IMG/VR virus record: IMGVR_UViG_3300037010_001286
Location: 18,149-82,148 of that record
Direction: 5' to 3' (one strand)
Origin: a virus
Length of the DNA: 64,000 bases
In this document: piece by piece, positions 25,798 through 35,277 of the stretch
Position numbering within the stretch: the stretch's first letter is position 1
Layout: each line of letters begins with the position of its first letter
Program-made: the position numbers and the translations under genes
The notes under the pieces: model-generated
Database searches by the model: none
Seen by the model: only the letters and a program-made list of their open reading frames with translations
Told to the model about the DNA's origin: nothing

Positions 25798-26199
25798 TTA
25801 ATATGAAGTTTGAAAATGAGTAACGTCAGGAGATTTAGTCCAAAAACCTCCCCATACGTTATTCTCATTTAAAGATTCCCAATACTCACCTATAGGTCTT
25901 AGTAGGTCAATATCATAAGTTAGATTAAACTCCTCAAAACCATCAGATAAAAAGAAGTTCAAGTCTATAGCAAGTCTCTTAAGGTGCTTAGAGGTTTTTG
26001 TAAATTCCTTCTTTTTACCTGGAATTAATTGTAGACCACTCTCTGTTTCTTCTAAGCTTTTTCCATGTAGATATAAAAGTTGTAACTCATAAGGTCTAAA
26101 GGTTTCCCCAAAAGATACCTTAAAACCTGTATTTTCAATATAACTTAATAAACTAATAACATCTTTGACAAAATTACATTGAGTCTTAATTATATTCAT
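25798..26199 (-). CDS. M15-type peptidase (VanY/L-Ala-D-Glu endopeptidase-like)
   Basis: 133 aa. Metallopeptidase M15 hallmarks: FGETFRP, SKHLKRLAIDLNFF (His and Asp ligands, H-x6-D) and DVTHFQ (third ligand) with WGGFW before it, as in T5-type endolysin peptidases. No signal peptide. It could be a second endolysin or a virion-associated entry peptidase, being next to a tail fibre gene. A transglycosylase-like enzyme is encoded 1.6 kb away. Confidence 0.82.
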   Translation of the reverse strand: MNIIKTQCNFVKDVISLLSYIENTGFKVSFGETFRPYELQLLYLHGKSLEETESGLQLIPGKKKEFTKTSKHLKRLAIDLNFFLSDGFEEFNLTYDIDLLRPIGEYWESLNENNVWGGFWTKSPDVTHFQTSY

Positions 26200-26208
26200 A
26201 ATATAACT

Positions 26209-26973
26209 CTATGACATTGCTAATGAAGGAAACATATGTACCTCAGTTGTACTTTTTACAAAGTATCTAAAGGTATCAACACTATTAGCAGCGGTAGATA
26301 ACACAGCTTTATTTCCTCCAGGAAATTTATATGCACTTCCCCAAGTTATTGTTCTAGAACCTGTAGAATCTTGTATTAGTATAATATGCCCGGATTCTCC
26401 AACTACTAACCCAGTTGGGTTAGCAAGTGTTATAGAGTTTGTCAAAGTAATTATATAATTATTATAAGTATTCATTGTAGGAGTATAGTTAGCTGACTTA
26501 GTAGCAGTTAGTGTAGTACCTACCCCTAAAAGAGCCTTATTAGTTACTGATGCATCAAACTGTTGCTTTGTTATTGGGTTCATTGCACTGGTAGCATCTC
26601 CATTAAGAGATAAAGATCCTGTTAAAGTACCACCACTTTGTTTAAGAAATGTACTATTTGCATCTGTTTGTTTAAGAAATGTACTATTTGCATCTGTTTG
26701 TTTAAGAAATGTGTTAGCTGCATCTGTTTGCGTAAGAAATGTACTATTTGCATCTGTTTGTTTAAGAAATATGTTAGCTGCATCTGTTTGCGTAAGAAAT
26801 GTACTATTTGCATCTGTTTGCGTAAGAAATGTACTATTTGCATCTATTTGTTTAAGAAATATACTATCTACTTCTATTCTCGAGTAAAGCTTACTAATAT
26901 TAGAGTTAATAATAAGTCTCCAGGCCGTTGCACCTACCTCTAGAGTTTCTAATCCATTTGCTAATACTGCCAT
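26209..26973 (-). CDS. tail fibre with tandem 10-residue repeats
   Basis: 254 aa. Residues ~35-115 contain about eight 10-residue repeats (TDANSTFLKQ / TDAANTFLKQ), giving a rod-like fibre shaft. The C-terminal part (LANPTGLVVGESGHIILIQD, TWGSAYKFPGG) is the beta-rich knob common in phage fibres. A late-type promoter motif is 22 bases upstream. Confidence 0.75.
   Translation of the reverse strand: MAVLANGLETLEVGATAWRLIINSNISKLYSRIEVDSIFLKQIDANSTFLTQTDANSTFLTQTDAANIFLKQTDANSTFLTQTDAANTFLKQTDANSTFLKQTDANSTFLKQSGGTLTGSLSLNGDATSAMNPITKQQFDASVTNKALLGVGTTLTATKSANYTPTMNTYNNYIITLTNSITLANPTGLVVGESGHIILIQDSTGSRTITWGSAYKFPGGNKAVLSTAANSVDTFRYFVKSTTEVHMFPSLAMS
26641..26879 (-). repeat. eight 30-bp tandem coding repeats
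   Basis: Direct, in-frame 30-bp units; two are identical, the others differ at a few positions (tttaag/cgtaag; gtactatttg/gtgttagctg). No spacers, hence not CRISPR. Encodes the fibre shaft. Confidence 0.9.
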
Positions 26974-26994
26974 TTAATTCTCCTTATGTTATTT

Positions 26995-27003
26995 TATAAT
27001 CGT
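26995..27003 (-). promoter_or_regulatory. late-type promoter motif, fibre gene
   Basis: Minus-strand ACGATTATA 22 bases before the ATG at 26973, followed by AAATAAC and the SD AAGGAG. It overlaps the end of the tail-tip gene. Confidence 0.7.
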
Positions 27004-29138
27004 TACTGTATATCTGTTGAAGAAACTACTGCTAATACCTTATCAGACTTAAATACCCCTAATTGAGTCTCTACATAATAATTACCACTACTAGTAACAT
27101 CATAGGTTATATAAGTCTCATATGATCTAGGGGTAATTGTTCCTACTAAAGTATCATCTTGATAGATATTAAATACTCCCTCTACTTTACCCTCATCTTC
27201 TCCAGCAGTAATAGTATCACAGTTTCTATAATTAGCTCCAGCTAATCGTACGCAAGGAGTAAATTGTAGAGTAGCTTTTCCTACACCCGGTATGACTGAT
27301 ATACCATTAACTTTATAAGGAGTTTCCACAGAAAAAGTATAAGTATAATCTTGACTAATCTCAGGAGATTTACTATACTGGTTTTCTGCAAAAACTTTTA
27401 TTGTTGGGGTTATAGTTGTAATAGGTATCTTTGGTTGTTGATTTCCACTATAGGAGCTTACCCAAAAATCTTCCCCAATAGTATGAGTAGTAATTTTATC
27501 TTGTATTCCTCTTAGGATATTTGAGAACTTAAATACAGTACTAGAAACTTTAACTACAGTACTAAATGATATTGCTTCATCCCCCCAGTAAGCAGTATTT
27601 ACTATTCGTTGTAAGTCCGAATCATTACCTGATATAGGATACATTGTACTATCTAAATTTTCTACAGTTATTACTAAAGTTCTATCAATAGTATCTCCTG
27701 AAAGATACTCTATATTTGTAACCGTACCATACGCCCAAGGGCTAAAAGGTATCATTGTATTAGTTGTCTCATATCCTTTAAGATCAGTTATATAAACATC
27801 ACTTTTATAAGAAGCAGCTACGTGAACAGCTCTATTAGTAGAGTTTTCTGCAGTAACTGGAAATATCTTCATTCTACTTGGAGCATGAGTAATAGTATAG
27901 TTTGGAGCTAAACTAATAGAACTTATAGATGGTAATTGCATAGCTTGGTGTACTGAGAAAATATCTTCCATAGCTTCTATAGAAAAATATGAGTCTTTTA
28001 CAGCATCACCTGTAGTTTTAATAACACGAAATACTAATGTCTTATTATCAGTTAAATATGAATCAGAAAAAGTAAATGCTGTACCAATTAAAAAGTTAGG
28101 AAAGTCAAACGGGCTTATTTTAAAAGTTAGTGTAGCTAAAGGATATGATAACTTCTTAAAGTTAAAAGCCGCTAATTGATTTAATGCTTCATCAGTATTA
28201 ACACATGATAAATCTATATCAATATTGTTTATAAATCCAGCAGCAGTAACATTGGCATGGTTAGTTAAGGATATTGTATCAAGTTTTGGTGTTTGATTTC
28301 CAGTAATATTTGCATACTTAAAAGTAAAAGTATTTGGGAGTTCAGCTCTACTTGATCTAGTAATCTTTATATCATCAGCTATATCTACATCTATATTTTG
28401 TAGAGTATTAATATCATAGTCTAATCTTAATAACTTATAATAATATTTACCTATTACTGTATTATAATATAGAAGTCCATTCGTATATCGTAATATCTCT
28501 TGTACCCAATCCATACCTTTTTTGCTAACATTAATAACCATACTTAAACCAAGTTTTTCATGATAAAGAGTGGCAGCTGCATCTTCAAATGAACTTGAAT
28601 CAATTAAGTATGTAGGTATTTTTAAAAGCTTAACCATAATATCATAAAGTATAAATGCTGGATTAGCATTTGTAATAGATATAGAACTACTTCCAGTAGT
28701 TGTATTAATACTTTTAGTTCCAATAATTCTATTATAGGTACTATAACCTACTAAAGATGAGCAAGATTCTATATCAGTTCTTCCTACTAAAATTCCATAA
28801 TAAGGAACTGTTCGTACATTATCCCCAATGTATGCTTGAGGAAATACTATATAGGATACATCTTTATATGTTAAAGCCTTTCCAGTCTTAGTTGTTAAAT
28901 AACTATCTGCAGTTGTTTGAGATCCAGTATAAAATGTAAGAGTTGAATCACTAAAAGATGAACCATATACTTCACTAGCTATACCAGTTTTTGCTAAAAA
29001 AGTGGCTGCATTAGTAGTTATATTCCCTGACCATACTTTATTTTCTTGTAGATAAAATCCATATAAGTTATCTATCCTTTCACTAAAAGCATATGCCATA
29101 TCTAAGAAATATGAATAACCCGATATAGTCTGTCCCAT
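27003..29138 (-). CDS. tail tip / central hub protein
   Basis: 711 aa. Large beta-rich protein immediately downstream of the DUF2163-like hub, the position of TipJ/gpJ-like central fibre proteins. The region with WVQEILRYTNGLLYY and KITRSSRAELPNTFTFKYAN matches hub domains, and the C-terminal ~100 residues (NGISVIPGVGKATLQFTPC) look like fibronectin-III modules. Presumably contacts the cell during DNA delivery. Confidence 0.65.
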   Translation of the reverse strand: MGQTISGYSYFLDMAYAFSERIDNLYGFYLQENKVWSGNITTNAATFLAKTGIASEVYGSSFSDSTLTFYTGSQTTADSYLTTKTGKALTYKDVSYIVFPQAYIGDNVRTVPYYGILVGRTDIESCSSLVGYSTYNRIIGTKSINTTTGSSSISITNANPAFILYDIMVKLLKIPTYLIDSSSFEDAAATLYHEKLGLSMVINVSKKGMDWVQEILRYTNGLLYYNTVIGKYYYKLLRLDYDINTLQNIDVDIADDIKITRSSRAELPNTFTFKYANITGNQTPKLDTISLTNHANVTAAGFINNIDIDLSCVNTDEALNQLAAFNFKKLSYPLATLTFKISPFDFPNFLIGTAFTFSDSYLTDNKTLVFRVIKTTGDAVKDSYFSIEAMEDIFSVHQAMQLPSISSISLAPNYTITHAPSRMKIFPVTAENSTNRAVHVAASYKSDVYITDLKGYETTNTMIPFSPWAYGTVTNIEYLSGDTIDRTLVITVENLDSTMYPISGNDSDLQRIVNTAYWGDEAISFSTVVKVSSTVFKFSNILRGIQDKITTHTIGEDFWVSSYSGNQQPKIPITTITPTIKVFAENQYSKSPEISQDYTYTFSVETPYKVNGISVIPGVGKATLQFTPCVRLAGANYRNCDTITAGEDEGKVEGVFNIYQDDTLVGTITPRSYETYITYDVTSSGNYYVETQLGVFKSDKVLAVVSSTDIQ

Positions 29139-29147
29139 TTTACTTCC

Positions 29148-29387
29148 TTATTTCTTATCCGGAGTATCTTGATAAATTGGTTTATTAGTTAAATTAGCAT
29201 AATATATACAATTACCTTTTATATAAGTTGTTCCATATATTAAAGGAACAACCCTGGAGGAGGAATTATCAGGTATTTGGAAGTCATCTAAACCACTTGG
29301 AGATGCGGAAGTAGGACCAGGAGGTACAGGCATAAATAAGAATACTGCTACTAGTAAAACTACTGTAATAATAAGTAACCAAGGCAT
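29148..29387 (-). CDS. small membrane-anchored tail-tip assembly protein
   Basis: 79 aa. N-terminal hydrophobic helix (WLLIITVVLLVAVFLFM) followed by a Pro/Ser-rich linker and SRVVPLIYGTTYIKGN, a segment resembling the N-terminus of tail-tip proteins in which VP.vYG precedes hub domains. It may be a split-off part of the tip protein. Coupled by overlap to the DUF2163-like gene. Confidence 0.5.
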   Translation of the reverse strand: MPWLLIITVVLLVAVFLFMPVPPGPTSASPSGLDDFQIPDNSSSRVVPLIYGTTYIKGNCIYYANLTNKPIYQDTPDKK

Positions 29388-30124
29388 TATATAGACTCCG
29401 TAGCTGGATTTTTTGTAGGAATAAAAGGAAATCCCCCGAAATTTGCTAAATTATTAAATTTAGATTCACATTGTGATAATGACTTATCACAACCTTTTGA
29501 AAAACTAATTGTAGTTGGAATATCTAGTAATATAGTATCTAAAGTAACAGTATTTCCTATATGAGAAGTAATATATGCAGTTTCTCCAAGGTCTGTATTA
29601 ATAGACCCTCCCATAAAAGTTCCATTTGCTACAGTGCTTAGAGTTGTACTAGTAATACTATCTCTATTTTGAGAAACAGTAAATACATTAGTACTTATTG
29701 TATGAGCTTGTTTAGAAATTCCACACTGTCCCTCATATAATATAAATGAACAAGAAGTTCCATAAGTTCTATAAGGAACAATACTATCAAATACGGCCTC
29801 TTTACGTTTTAGGGTAGCTGTTACTTGTTTTTTATTTCTGTCAAAAACTACTTGTGTAACAATACCTGAAAATATTTCAAATCCTGAGGAGAAATCATAG
29901 ATAGTTATCTCTACTTCACTTGAAGGTGAGTTTAAAACAAAATATTTAAAAGGATAAGTATCTTGAGGGAGGTCTAAACGTACTTCTGCATTAGTAAGCT
30001 CTATACTTATTTCTGTACGAGTAATAGCGGAGGGAATATACTCATTACCCATAAAAGTAATAGTATATTCAGATGATGAGTACGTTGAAACTTTCCCTTG
30101 AAAAGTTATTTTGTATAAATCCAT
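29387..30124 (-). CDS. tail hub protein, DUF2163/BR0599-like
   Basis: 245 aa. The conserved C-terminus GCDKSLSQCESKF...NFGGFPFIP and middle RTYGTSCSFILYEGQCG are diagnostic of the DUF2163/phage_BR0599 group (gene-transfer-agent and siphophage hub). Paired Cys residues may form a disulfide or metal site. Late-type promoter motif 33 bases upstream. Confidence 0.8.
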   Translation of the reverse strand: MDLYKITFQGKVSTYSSSEYTITFMGNEYIPSAITRTEISIELTNAEVRLDLPQDTYPFKYFVLNSPSSEVEITIYDFSSGFEIFSGIVTQVVFDRNKKQVTATLKRKEAVFDSIVPYRTYGTSCSFILYEGQCGISKQAHTISTNVFTVSQNRDSITSTTLSTVANGTFMGGSINTDLGETAYITSHIGNTVTLDTILLDIPTTISFSKGCDKSLSQCESKFNNLANFGGFPFIPTKNPATESI

Positions 30125-30136
30125 CTTATTTAATCC

Positions 30137-31201
30137 CTAGGTAACATATAGTGTACTATAATCGTTATATAATTCTATTAAAGATAATTTAACACTACTA
30201 AAATTTATATCATCTAAATCAAACGTTAGAGTATCTGTATTTAGTCTACAATAATATAAAAAGTTTACTTCAGGACATGAACTTGTAAAACTAGTAGGAA
30301 TAATATCAACCAAATTAAGTTTCTCACAAGACTCATTATTACTATTTATATACTCTTCAACAGATAATACTTGACTAGCAAAACCAATCTCAGGAAAGTA
30401 TAAAATCTTATTAACAAATGTATATGTAGTAGCTGTATATGATTTCTTTATTAAAATATAATTTGTTCCACTAACAGGAATATCATCAAATGTAAACGCA
30501 TTATTTCTAGCATTAAATAAAAAGGTACGATATTTTCCTTGTACCGAAGTAAACCAATTAAGTACTAATACTCTATCTTGTACTGTATTTTGTTTTAGAA
30601 TAACTTCAAAGGATTTTGCAGGATTTGCGTTAGTAACTATTTGTTGTTTTTGATATATTTGACCATTTATATCATAATAAGCATTAATAGTTTCATTTAC
30701 ACTATCATAAATATCAAAAGGGAATAAAGTATTTCCATACATAGGTTTACTTGTTGTTGGTATAGTACTATAACTATCCTGCCCTGGTGCTTTCCAAGTT
30801 ACTGAATAATTTCCTGCTGTAGCCCCTATAAATCTAACCTTAATAGAGCATATTCCATTCGGTAAAGTTATTGTACCTACTCCAATTCCTAACCCTAAGT
30901 CTATATAAGTAGCAGCTACTAAAGTACCATTTATAATAATTTCTACCGTAGTATTAGTAGCTGTAATCTTAAACGTATATAACCCATAAGAAGGTAGGAG
31001 TAAATCTCCTGTTAGTAATATTAAAGAAGATGCTGGAGTAGTATAATAAATACTAGGACTTTCTGATAAGTCATCTTCATAATGTATACGAATTAACTTA
31101 TTAGATATACCATAAACAGTTTCTACATTATTTGCAGCTATAAATGTAGAAGGAGTTATATACCCTGTACAATCATAGTGTTTAACTAGAAATCTTTTCA
31201 T
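30137..31201 (-). CDS. distal tail structural protein, 354 aa
   Basis: Contains an N-terminal beta domain (DLLLPSYGLYTFKITA...) and a C-terminal segment VLNWFTSVQGKYRTFLFNARNN recalling the F-x-W/F-L motif of DUF2460-like tail proteins that couple tape measure to hub. Its stop codes past the hub promoter, and its start overlaps the neighbouring gene. Tail component by position. Confidence 0.5.
   Translation of the reverse strand: MKRFLVKHYDCTGYITPSTFIAANNVETVYGISNKLIRIHYEDDLSESPSIYYTTPASSLILLTGDLLLPSYGLYTFKITATNTTVEIIINGTLVAATYIDLGLGIGVGTITLPNGICSIKVRFIGATAGNYSVTWKAPGQDSYSTIPTTSKPMYGNTLFPFDIYDSVNETINAYYDINGQIYQKQQIVTNANPAKSFEVILKQNTVQDRVLVLNWFTSVQGKYRTFLFNARNNAFTFDDIPVSGTNYILIKKSYTATTYTFVNKILYFPEIGFASQVLSVEEYINSNNESCEKLNLVDIIPTSFTSSCPEVNFLYYCRLNTDTLTFDLDDINFSSVKLSLIELYNDYSTLYVT
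30157..30165 (-). promoter_or_regulatory. late-type promoter motif, tail hub operon
   Basis: Minus-strand ACGATTATA within the last codons of the upstream tail gene, 33 bases before the hub ATG (30124). Confidence 0.65.
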
Positions 31202-32412
31202 GAGTACTCCAGTAGAGATATATTGTGCTTTTGTCCCATAGAACTCTCGTAGGATGATGCAGATGACTTAGAAGGAATCATTAAACGAACTGGTATTATC
31301 CAATCCCCTAATTTACAAGATATAGGTTTTAAAACTGTTATTGAGGTAGCTGTAACATTAGTAATTTTTAATAATATCGCAGCTTGTTCTGTATTATAGA
31401 TTACACAGTAATCCCCAATATGAAATACACCATTATAAGTATCACATGGTATTATATTTACTGAGGATAAAGTAGCAGTTGATTTAGTAGCAAAAGCCCA
31501 TAAAGGTTGATACATTTTATCATATAATCCACTATATATTGTATTCTCAACAAAACTAGATAAACTTGCAGTATTTGTAGTTATAGAATAGTTTATATTA
31601 ACTTTTGATGTATCCATAATTGCTATTCTTCTCTCCTTACCACTGGTACTTGTAAAAATATTAGTCTTATAAGCATAACTCTCACTATAAGAGTGTCTAT
31701 CAGGATAAATAGAATAAATAACTATTGGTTGACGTGTAATAGCTAGGTAAATATATATTGTAACTTTATCAAAATATATTGGTAAAAAATCAGCTACATC
31801 TGAATCTCCTGAAAGTAATTTTGCAGTAATTTTAAGAGTAGCTTGTCCTAAAGGAGCTATTACTTGTCCTATATCTATACCCGATAATATACAACCAAAG
31901 TTTACTGGTATATCATGGGAAATTAAAGTTATTGGGTCAGTTCTTTTATTATAAATAGTTAAAGTTAGGTCTTTATCAGCTGTTATTACTCCAAATATAA
32001 GCTCTCTATTAGATGGGTAAGTTAATACCTCTGTGCTTGATAGAGATATTAATGATTCATTGGTTATTAACCCTGGATTAATATTAGTAGTACCCAAAGT
32101 ATTAAATACTGGTGGTAAAATATTATTTATAACATAAGAGCCTGGTGAAGTTGATATATAACTTGCATAGTAACTAATAATACCTATTAAGCCTGATAAT
32201 ATATTATTATTTATCTTAATATTACTATATATTAAATCAGGAGTAAATAGTATATTACCTTTTTTTGTTTCAAAAGTAGTTACATTACCAACGTAAGAAG
32301 TAGTTGCTATAGATACTGAGGTAATTATTATAGAACCACTAATAACAGTAATAGAACCTATGTTACTACTTCGTGAAACACCATTAACAGATTCTATAGT
32401 TGGTGATGCCAT
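31198..32412 (-). CDS. tail structural protein, 404 aa
   Basis: Unrecognised, Ser/Thr/Ile-rich, beta-sheet-like throughout, starting MASPTIESVNGVSRSSN. No enzyme motif. Between the tape measure and hub genes, so probably a tail-tip or side-fibre component. Confidence 0.5.
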   Translation of the reverse strand: MASPTIESVNGVSRSSNIGSITVISGSIIITSVSIATTSYVGNVTTFETKKGNILFTPDLIYSNIKINNNILSGLIGIISYYASYISTSPGSYVINNILPPVFNTLGTTNINPGLITNESLISLSSTEVLTYPSNRELIFGVITADKDLTLTIYNKRTDPITLISHDIPVNFGCILSGIDIGQVIAPLGQATLKITAKLLSGDSDVADFLPIYFDKVTIYIYLAITRQPIVIYSIYPDRHSYSESYAYKTNIFTSTSGKERRIAIMDTSKVNINYSITTNTASLSSFVENTIYSGLYDKMYQPLWAFATKSTATLSSVNIIPCDTYNGVFHIGDYCVIYNTEQAAILLKITNVTATSITVLKPISCKLGDWIIPVRLMIPSKSSASSYESSMGQKHNISLLEYS

Positions 32413-32418
32413 ATTTTA

Positions 32419-33753
32419 CTACTCGATAGCTAAAGCATGTTTATTATTTATATCTAATGGAAAGCTCATATACTGTTTTGTACCAACTTGTATATTCATA
32501 ATAAAATTAGGAAGTACGCCATAATGTTTAAATAGATTATGAACTTGTCCTATTGGTTTATATTCTGTATTATCAGTAAATGTAGTATTTATTCCTGCTA
32601 TAATTGGTGCTAAATAAATCTCCCCTGTTAATGAATTATATCCAGCAGTAGTAAATGGAGAAGGTGTTATCATATCTATATAACCCTGACTAGAATTAAT
32701 AGAGGATGTAACTCCTGAACCATACCACACACCCTCATAACTAATATAATAAAGGGAACCTGTAGTGTAAGAAGCAGATTGTACTAATTCTCTTTCTGAA
32801 AAGTTACCATAACATACTTCTCCTCCATTAAAATTGAATAATTTATCAACCATACCACCATAAAAGTATTGGAAACCTAACTTTTGGCTTACTAAAAAGT
32901 CAGAAGAAAGTCCAAGATAAAAGTGGTTTGAATCTGCAATAAAATTAAAGAATACTGAGTTATGTGGATGATTCATATCCGGAGTTTTTAAATAAAAATA
33001 ATCATAAATTAAAGAATCATCTGTACTTAATAGACCAGGTTGTCTATTTACTGGTTTAGTATTATCAAAACCACTATTTCTAAAAATATATAATTTAGCA
33101 TTAATATAATCATATTTAAAAGAATAATATATAGTATTACCATAAGTAGTTACTGAGCTTACGTATAACTCTGATGATTTATACCCATAAGAAAATTTAC
33201 GAGTACCACACATAGCAGTAACACTCATTATTGATGTAATAATAGATCCACTATCATAATATGTGTATTGATTACCTAAAGTATATTCAACATTATTATA
33301 ATATACATCAAAATCTACAGTTGAATAACCATCTAAAATTGTAGATGAAATTTGTACCTTATTAGCTGGGTAAACTGAGTAATTATATAGGTAAAAATAC
33401 TCAGGATTTGTACCTCCATTATTATAAGATATATTATGCCGTAAGAAGTAATCATAATTAGTATTAAACATCCTTGGGGCTAACCATAAACCATATGTCT
33501 CACAATATTCTAAATTAGTATTTCTTGTATACCCATATAGTGCAACATCTGTAGTATTAATAGTTGATACAGGAGTTTTAGTGATATTTAGAACATTATA
33601 TACAGGACCATACCCTTGGTCAAACATCTCAGTAGTTACCTTTTTATTTACTGTCCACCCTGCAGCTGTAAACTGACGTTCTAGAAAGTCAATAACATTA
33701 GTTGGGCTTCCTTGATAAAACATATAAGAGTCTTTCTCATTATGATAGTACAT
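32419..33753 (-). CDS. tail structural protein, 444 aa
   Basis: Tyr/Asn-rich beta protein. The N-terminus (SYMFYQGSPTNVIDFLERQFTAAGW) resembles the start of the gene just upstream (LFTDLKQLMSDAGWKR), and both end with a (Y/F)...AL.(I/L)E tail, suggesting an ancient paralogous pair. Likely tail-tip-attached, possibly receptor or glycan binding. Confidence 0.5.
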   Translation of the reverse strand: MYYHNEKDSYMFYQGSPTNVIDFLERQFTAAGWTVNKKVTTEMFDQGYGPVYNVLNITKTPVSTINTTDVALYGYTRNTNLEYCETYGLWLAPRMFNTNYDYFLRHNISYNNGGTNPEYFYLYNYSVYPANKVQISSTILDGYSTVDFDVYYNNVEYTLGNQYTYYDSGSIITSIMSVTAMCGTRKFSYGYKSSELYVSSVTTYGNTIYYSFKYDYINAKLYIFRNSGFDNTKPVNRQPGLLSTDDSLIYDYFYLKTPDMNHPHNSVFFNFIADSNHFYLGLSSDFLVSQKLGFQYFYGGMVDKLFNFNGGEVCYGNFSERELVQSASYTTGSLYYISYEGVWYGSGVTSSINSSQGYIDMITPSPFTTAGYNSLTGEIYLAPIIAGINTTFTDNTEYKPIGQVHNLFKHYGVLPNFIMNIQVGTKQYMSFPLDINNKHALAIE

Positions 33754-33765
33754 ACTATTTTCCTT

Positions 33766-35268
33766 TTATAATTCTAGTGCATAATAATGATTACCAATAG
33801 GTACATCGGCATCAGGTAATACTATATAATCTTTAGAGTTAATTGTTATAATACTTTCCGGAGTTGCTTGAGAACTAGATATAGCATAAACTCCATCTAC
33901 TATACCTAAATAAGAAGTTCCATACCAAACACTTATAGCAGTCATAAATACAGAGTTAGAAATAGATAAGAAAGAACTAATATCCCCCGTAATATGTCCA
34001 ACGGATGCACTAATATAACCATTATATCCTAATCTATAACTATTATTAGTACTATATAATATACCACTTCTAAAATCGGTGTTATCTACCATAGTCCATA
34101 ATCTATCAGCAGTAGTAGTAGTACCAGCAGTAAACACATTATTACCATCAGAACCTAGTGTTTTAATTTTACCAACATACCCAATTTGATACAATGGAGT
34201 ACTTCTAGTTGCAGTTATGTCTAATAGCTTATATGCAATAATAACTCTATCAGTTGTTACAGATAACCAATATTTTACTATTTCTGTTGAAAAAGGAGGT
34301 ACACTACATAGGTATTTAGTTACAGCCTCTGTCCCTACCTGGATAGTATCTGCAGGAGAGTGTCCTGATACATTTACATCAGCGGTAAATAGACTAGTCT
34401 TTAAATAAATATTATTACTACTATTTACCCCAATAACAACCTCTATATCATGTCCGTTAGAGCAAGTATTCCTATAAGTCCCTCCCTCTAATACTCCAAC
34501 ACCATTAGTTATTAAATCAGTAACATAAGCATCAGTACTAAGTACTGGAGTAGTTTTATTAACTAATGCTAATATATCAGCAGCTGTTAGTACTTTTGAC
34601 CAAGTTACTAATTGGTCAAAAGTAAACAAAGTATAAGTTCCACCTATAGAATAAAGAATAGGATAGTATAGATTTGTATTTGCTATAGAGTCTATGACTA
34701 TTTGCTGTACCAAAGTAGAATTTACATATAATGTTAATGTTCTTGTAGTAGTTGAGAAAGTAAATGTAAGTAATTCCCAGCTTTTGCCTGTATAATCACT
34801 AAAGTAGTTTTCCATTAAGTATAATAACGGAGGAAAACCTTTATATATACATGCATCTTTATCAAAGTCTAAATCTATTCCATATCTATTAGTACTAGAA
34901 TTATAACATCCACGTAAAAATGCAGTACTAATCTGTGAATCTGCCCTTAATACTGAGTTTGCCATATTTACCCAAACAGTAATAGAAAACTCTGTAGGGT
35001 AATTAGAAAATACAGTAGCATCTAAATTAGTTTGGACATATGGACCAGTAAGCGTTGCTCCAGGATACATCATAATCCCTGTAGTTGTTGAATATCTACC
35101 AGGAGCAGCTAAAATAGTTCCTGAAGGAGTATATTTTAAAGATTTAGAAGAGGTTACAGTTGAAATAGTGCTATAATCAAGCCTCTTCCATCCTGCATCA
35201 CTCATTAGTTGTTTTAAATCAGTAAATAAACTATTCATATTCTTATTAATACCTATTTTAGATGCCAT
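33766..35268 (-). CDS. tail protein with LamG-like lectin domain
   Basis: 500 aa. Residues ~60-245 have the LamG/concanavalin pattern: YPTEFSITVWVN, YGIDLDFDKDA, WELLTFTFSTTTRTLTLYVN, then TLFTFDQLVTWSKVLTAADI, the standard end of LamG_3 domains. This suggests carbohydrate binding. Directly downstream of the tape measure gene. Confidence 0.7.
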   Translation of the reverse strand: MASKIGINKNMNSLFTDLKQLMSDAGWKRLDYSTISTVTSSKSLKYTPSGTILAAPGRYSTTTGIMMYPGATLTGPYVQTNLDATVFSNYPTEFSITVWVNMANSVLRADSQISTAFLRGCYNSSTNRYGIDLDFDKDACIYKGFPPLLYLMENYFSDYTGKSWELLTFTFSTTTRTLTLYVNSTLVQQIVIDSIANTNLYYPILYSIGGTYTLFTFDQLVTWSKVLTAADILALVNKTTPVLSTDAYVTDLITNGVGVLEGGTYRNTCSNGHDIEVVIGVNSSNNIYLKTSLFTADVNVSGHSPADTIQVGTEAVTKYLCSVPPFSTEIVKYWLSVTTDRVIIAYKLLDITATRSTPLYQIGYVGKIKTLGSDGNNVFTAGTTTTADRLWTMVDNTDFRSGILYSTNNSYRLGYNGYISASVGHITGDISSFLSISNSVFMTAISVWYGTSYLGIVDGVYAISSSQATPESIITINSKDYIVLPDADVPIGNHYYALEL

Positions 35269-35277
35269 GTTTACTCC

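Noticed and set aside
26641-26879. CRISPR-like regular 30-bp repeats
   Set aside because: Units are contiguous without spacers, in frame, and encode a repetitive fibre shaft.
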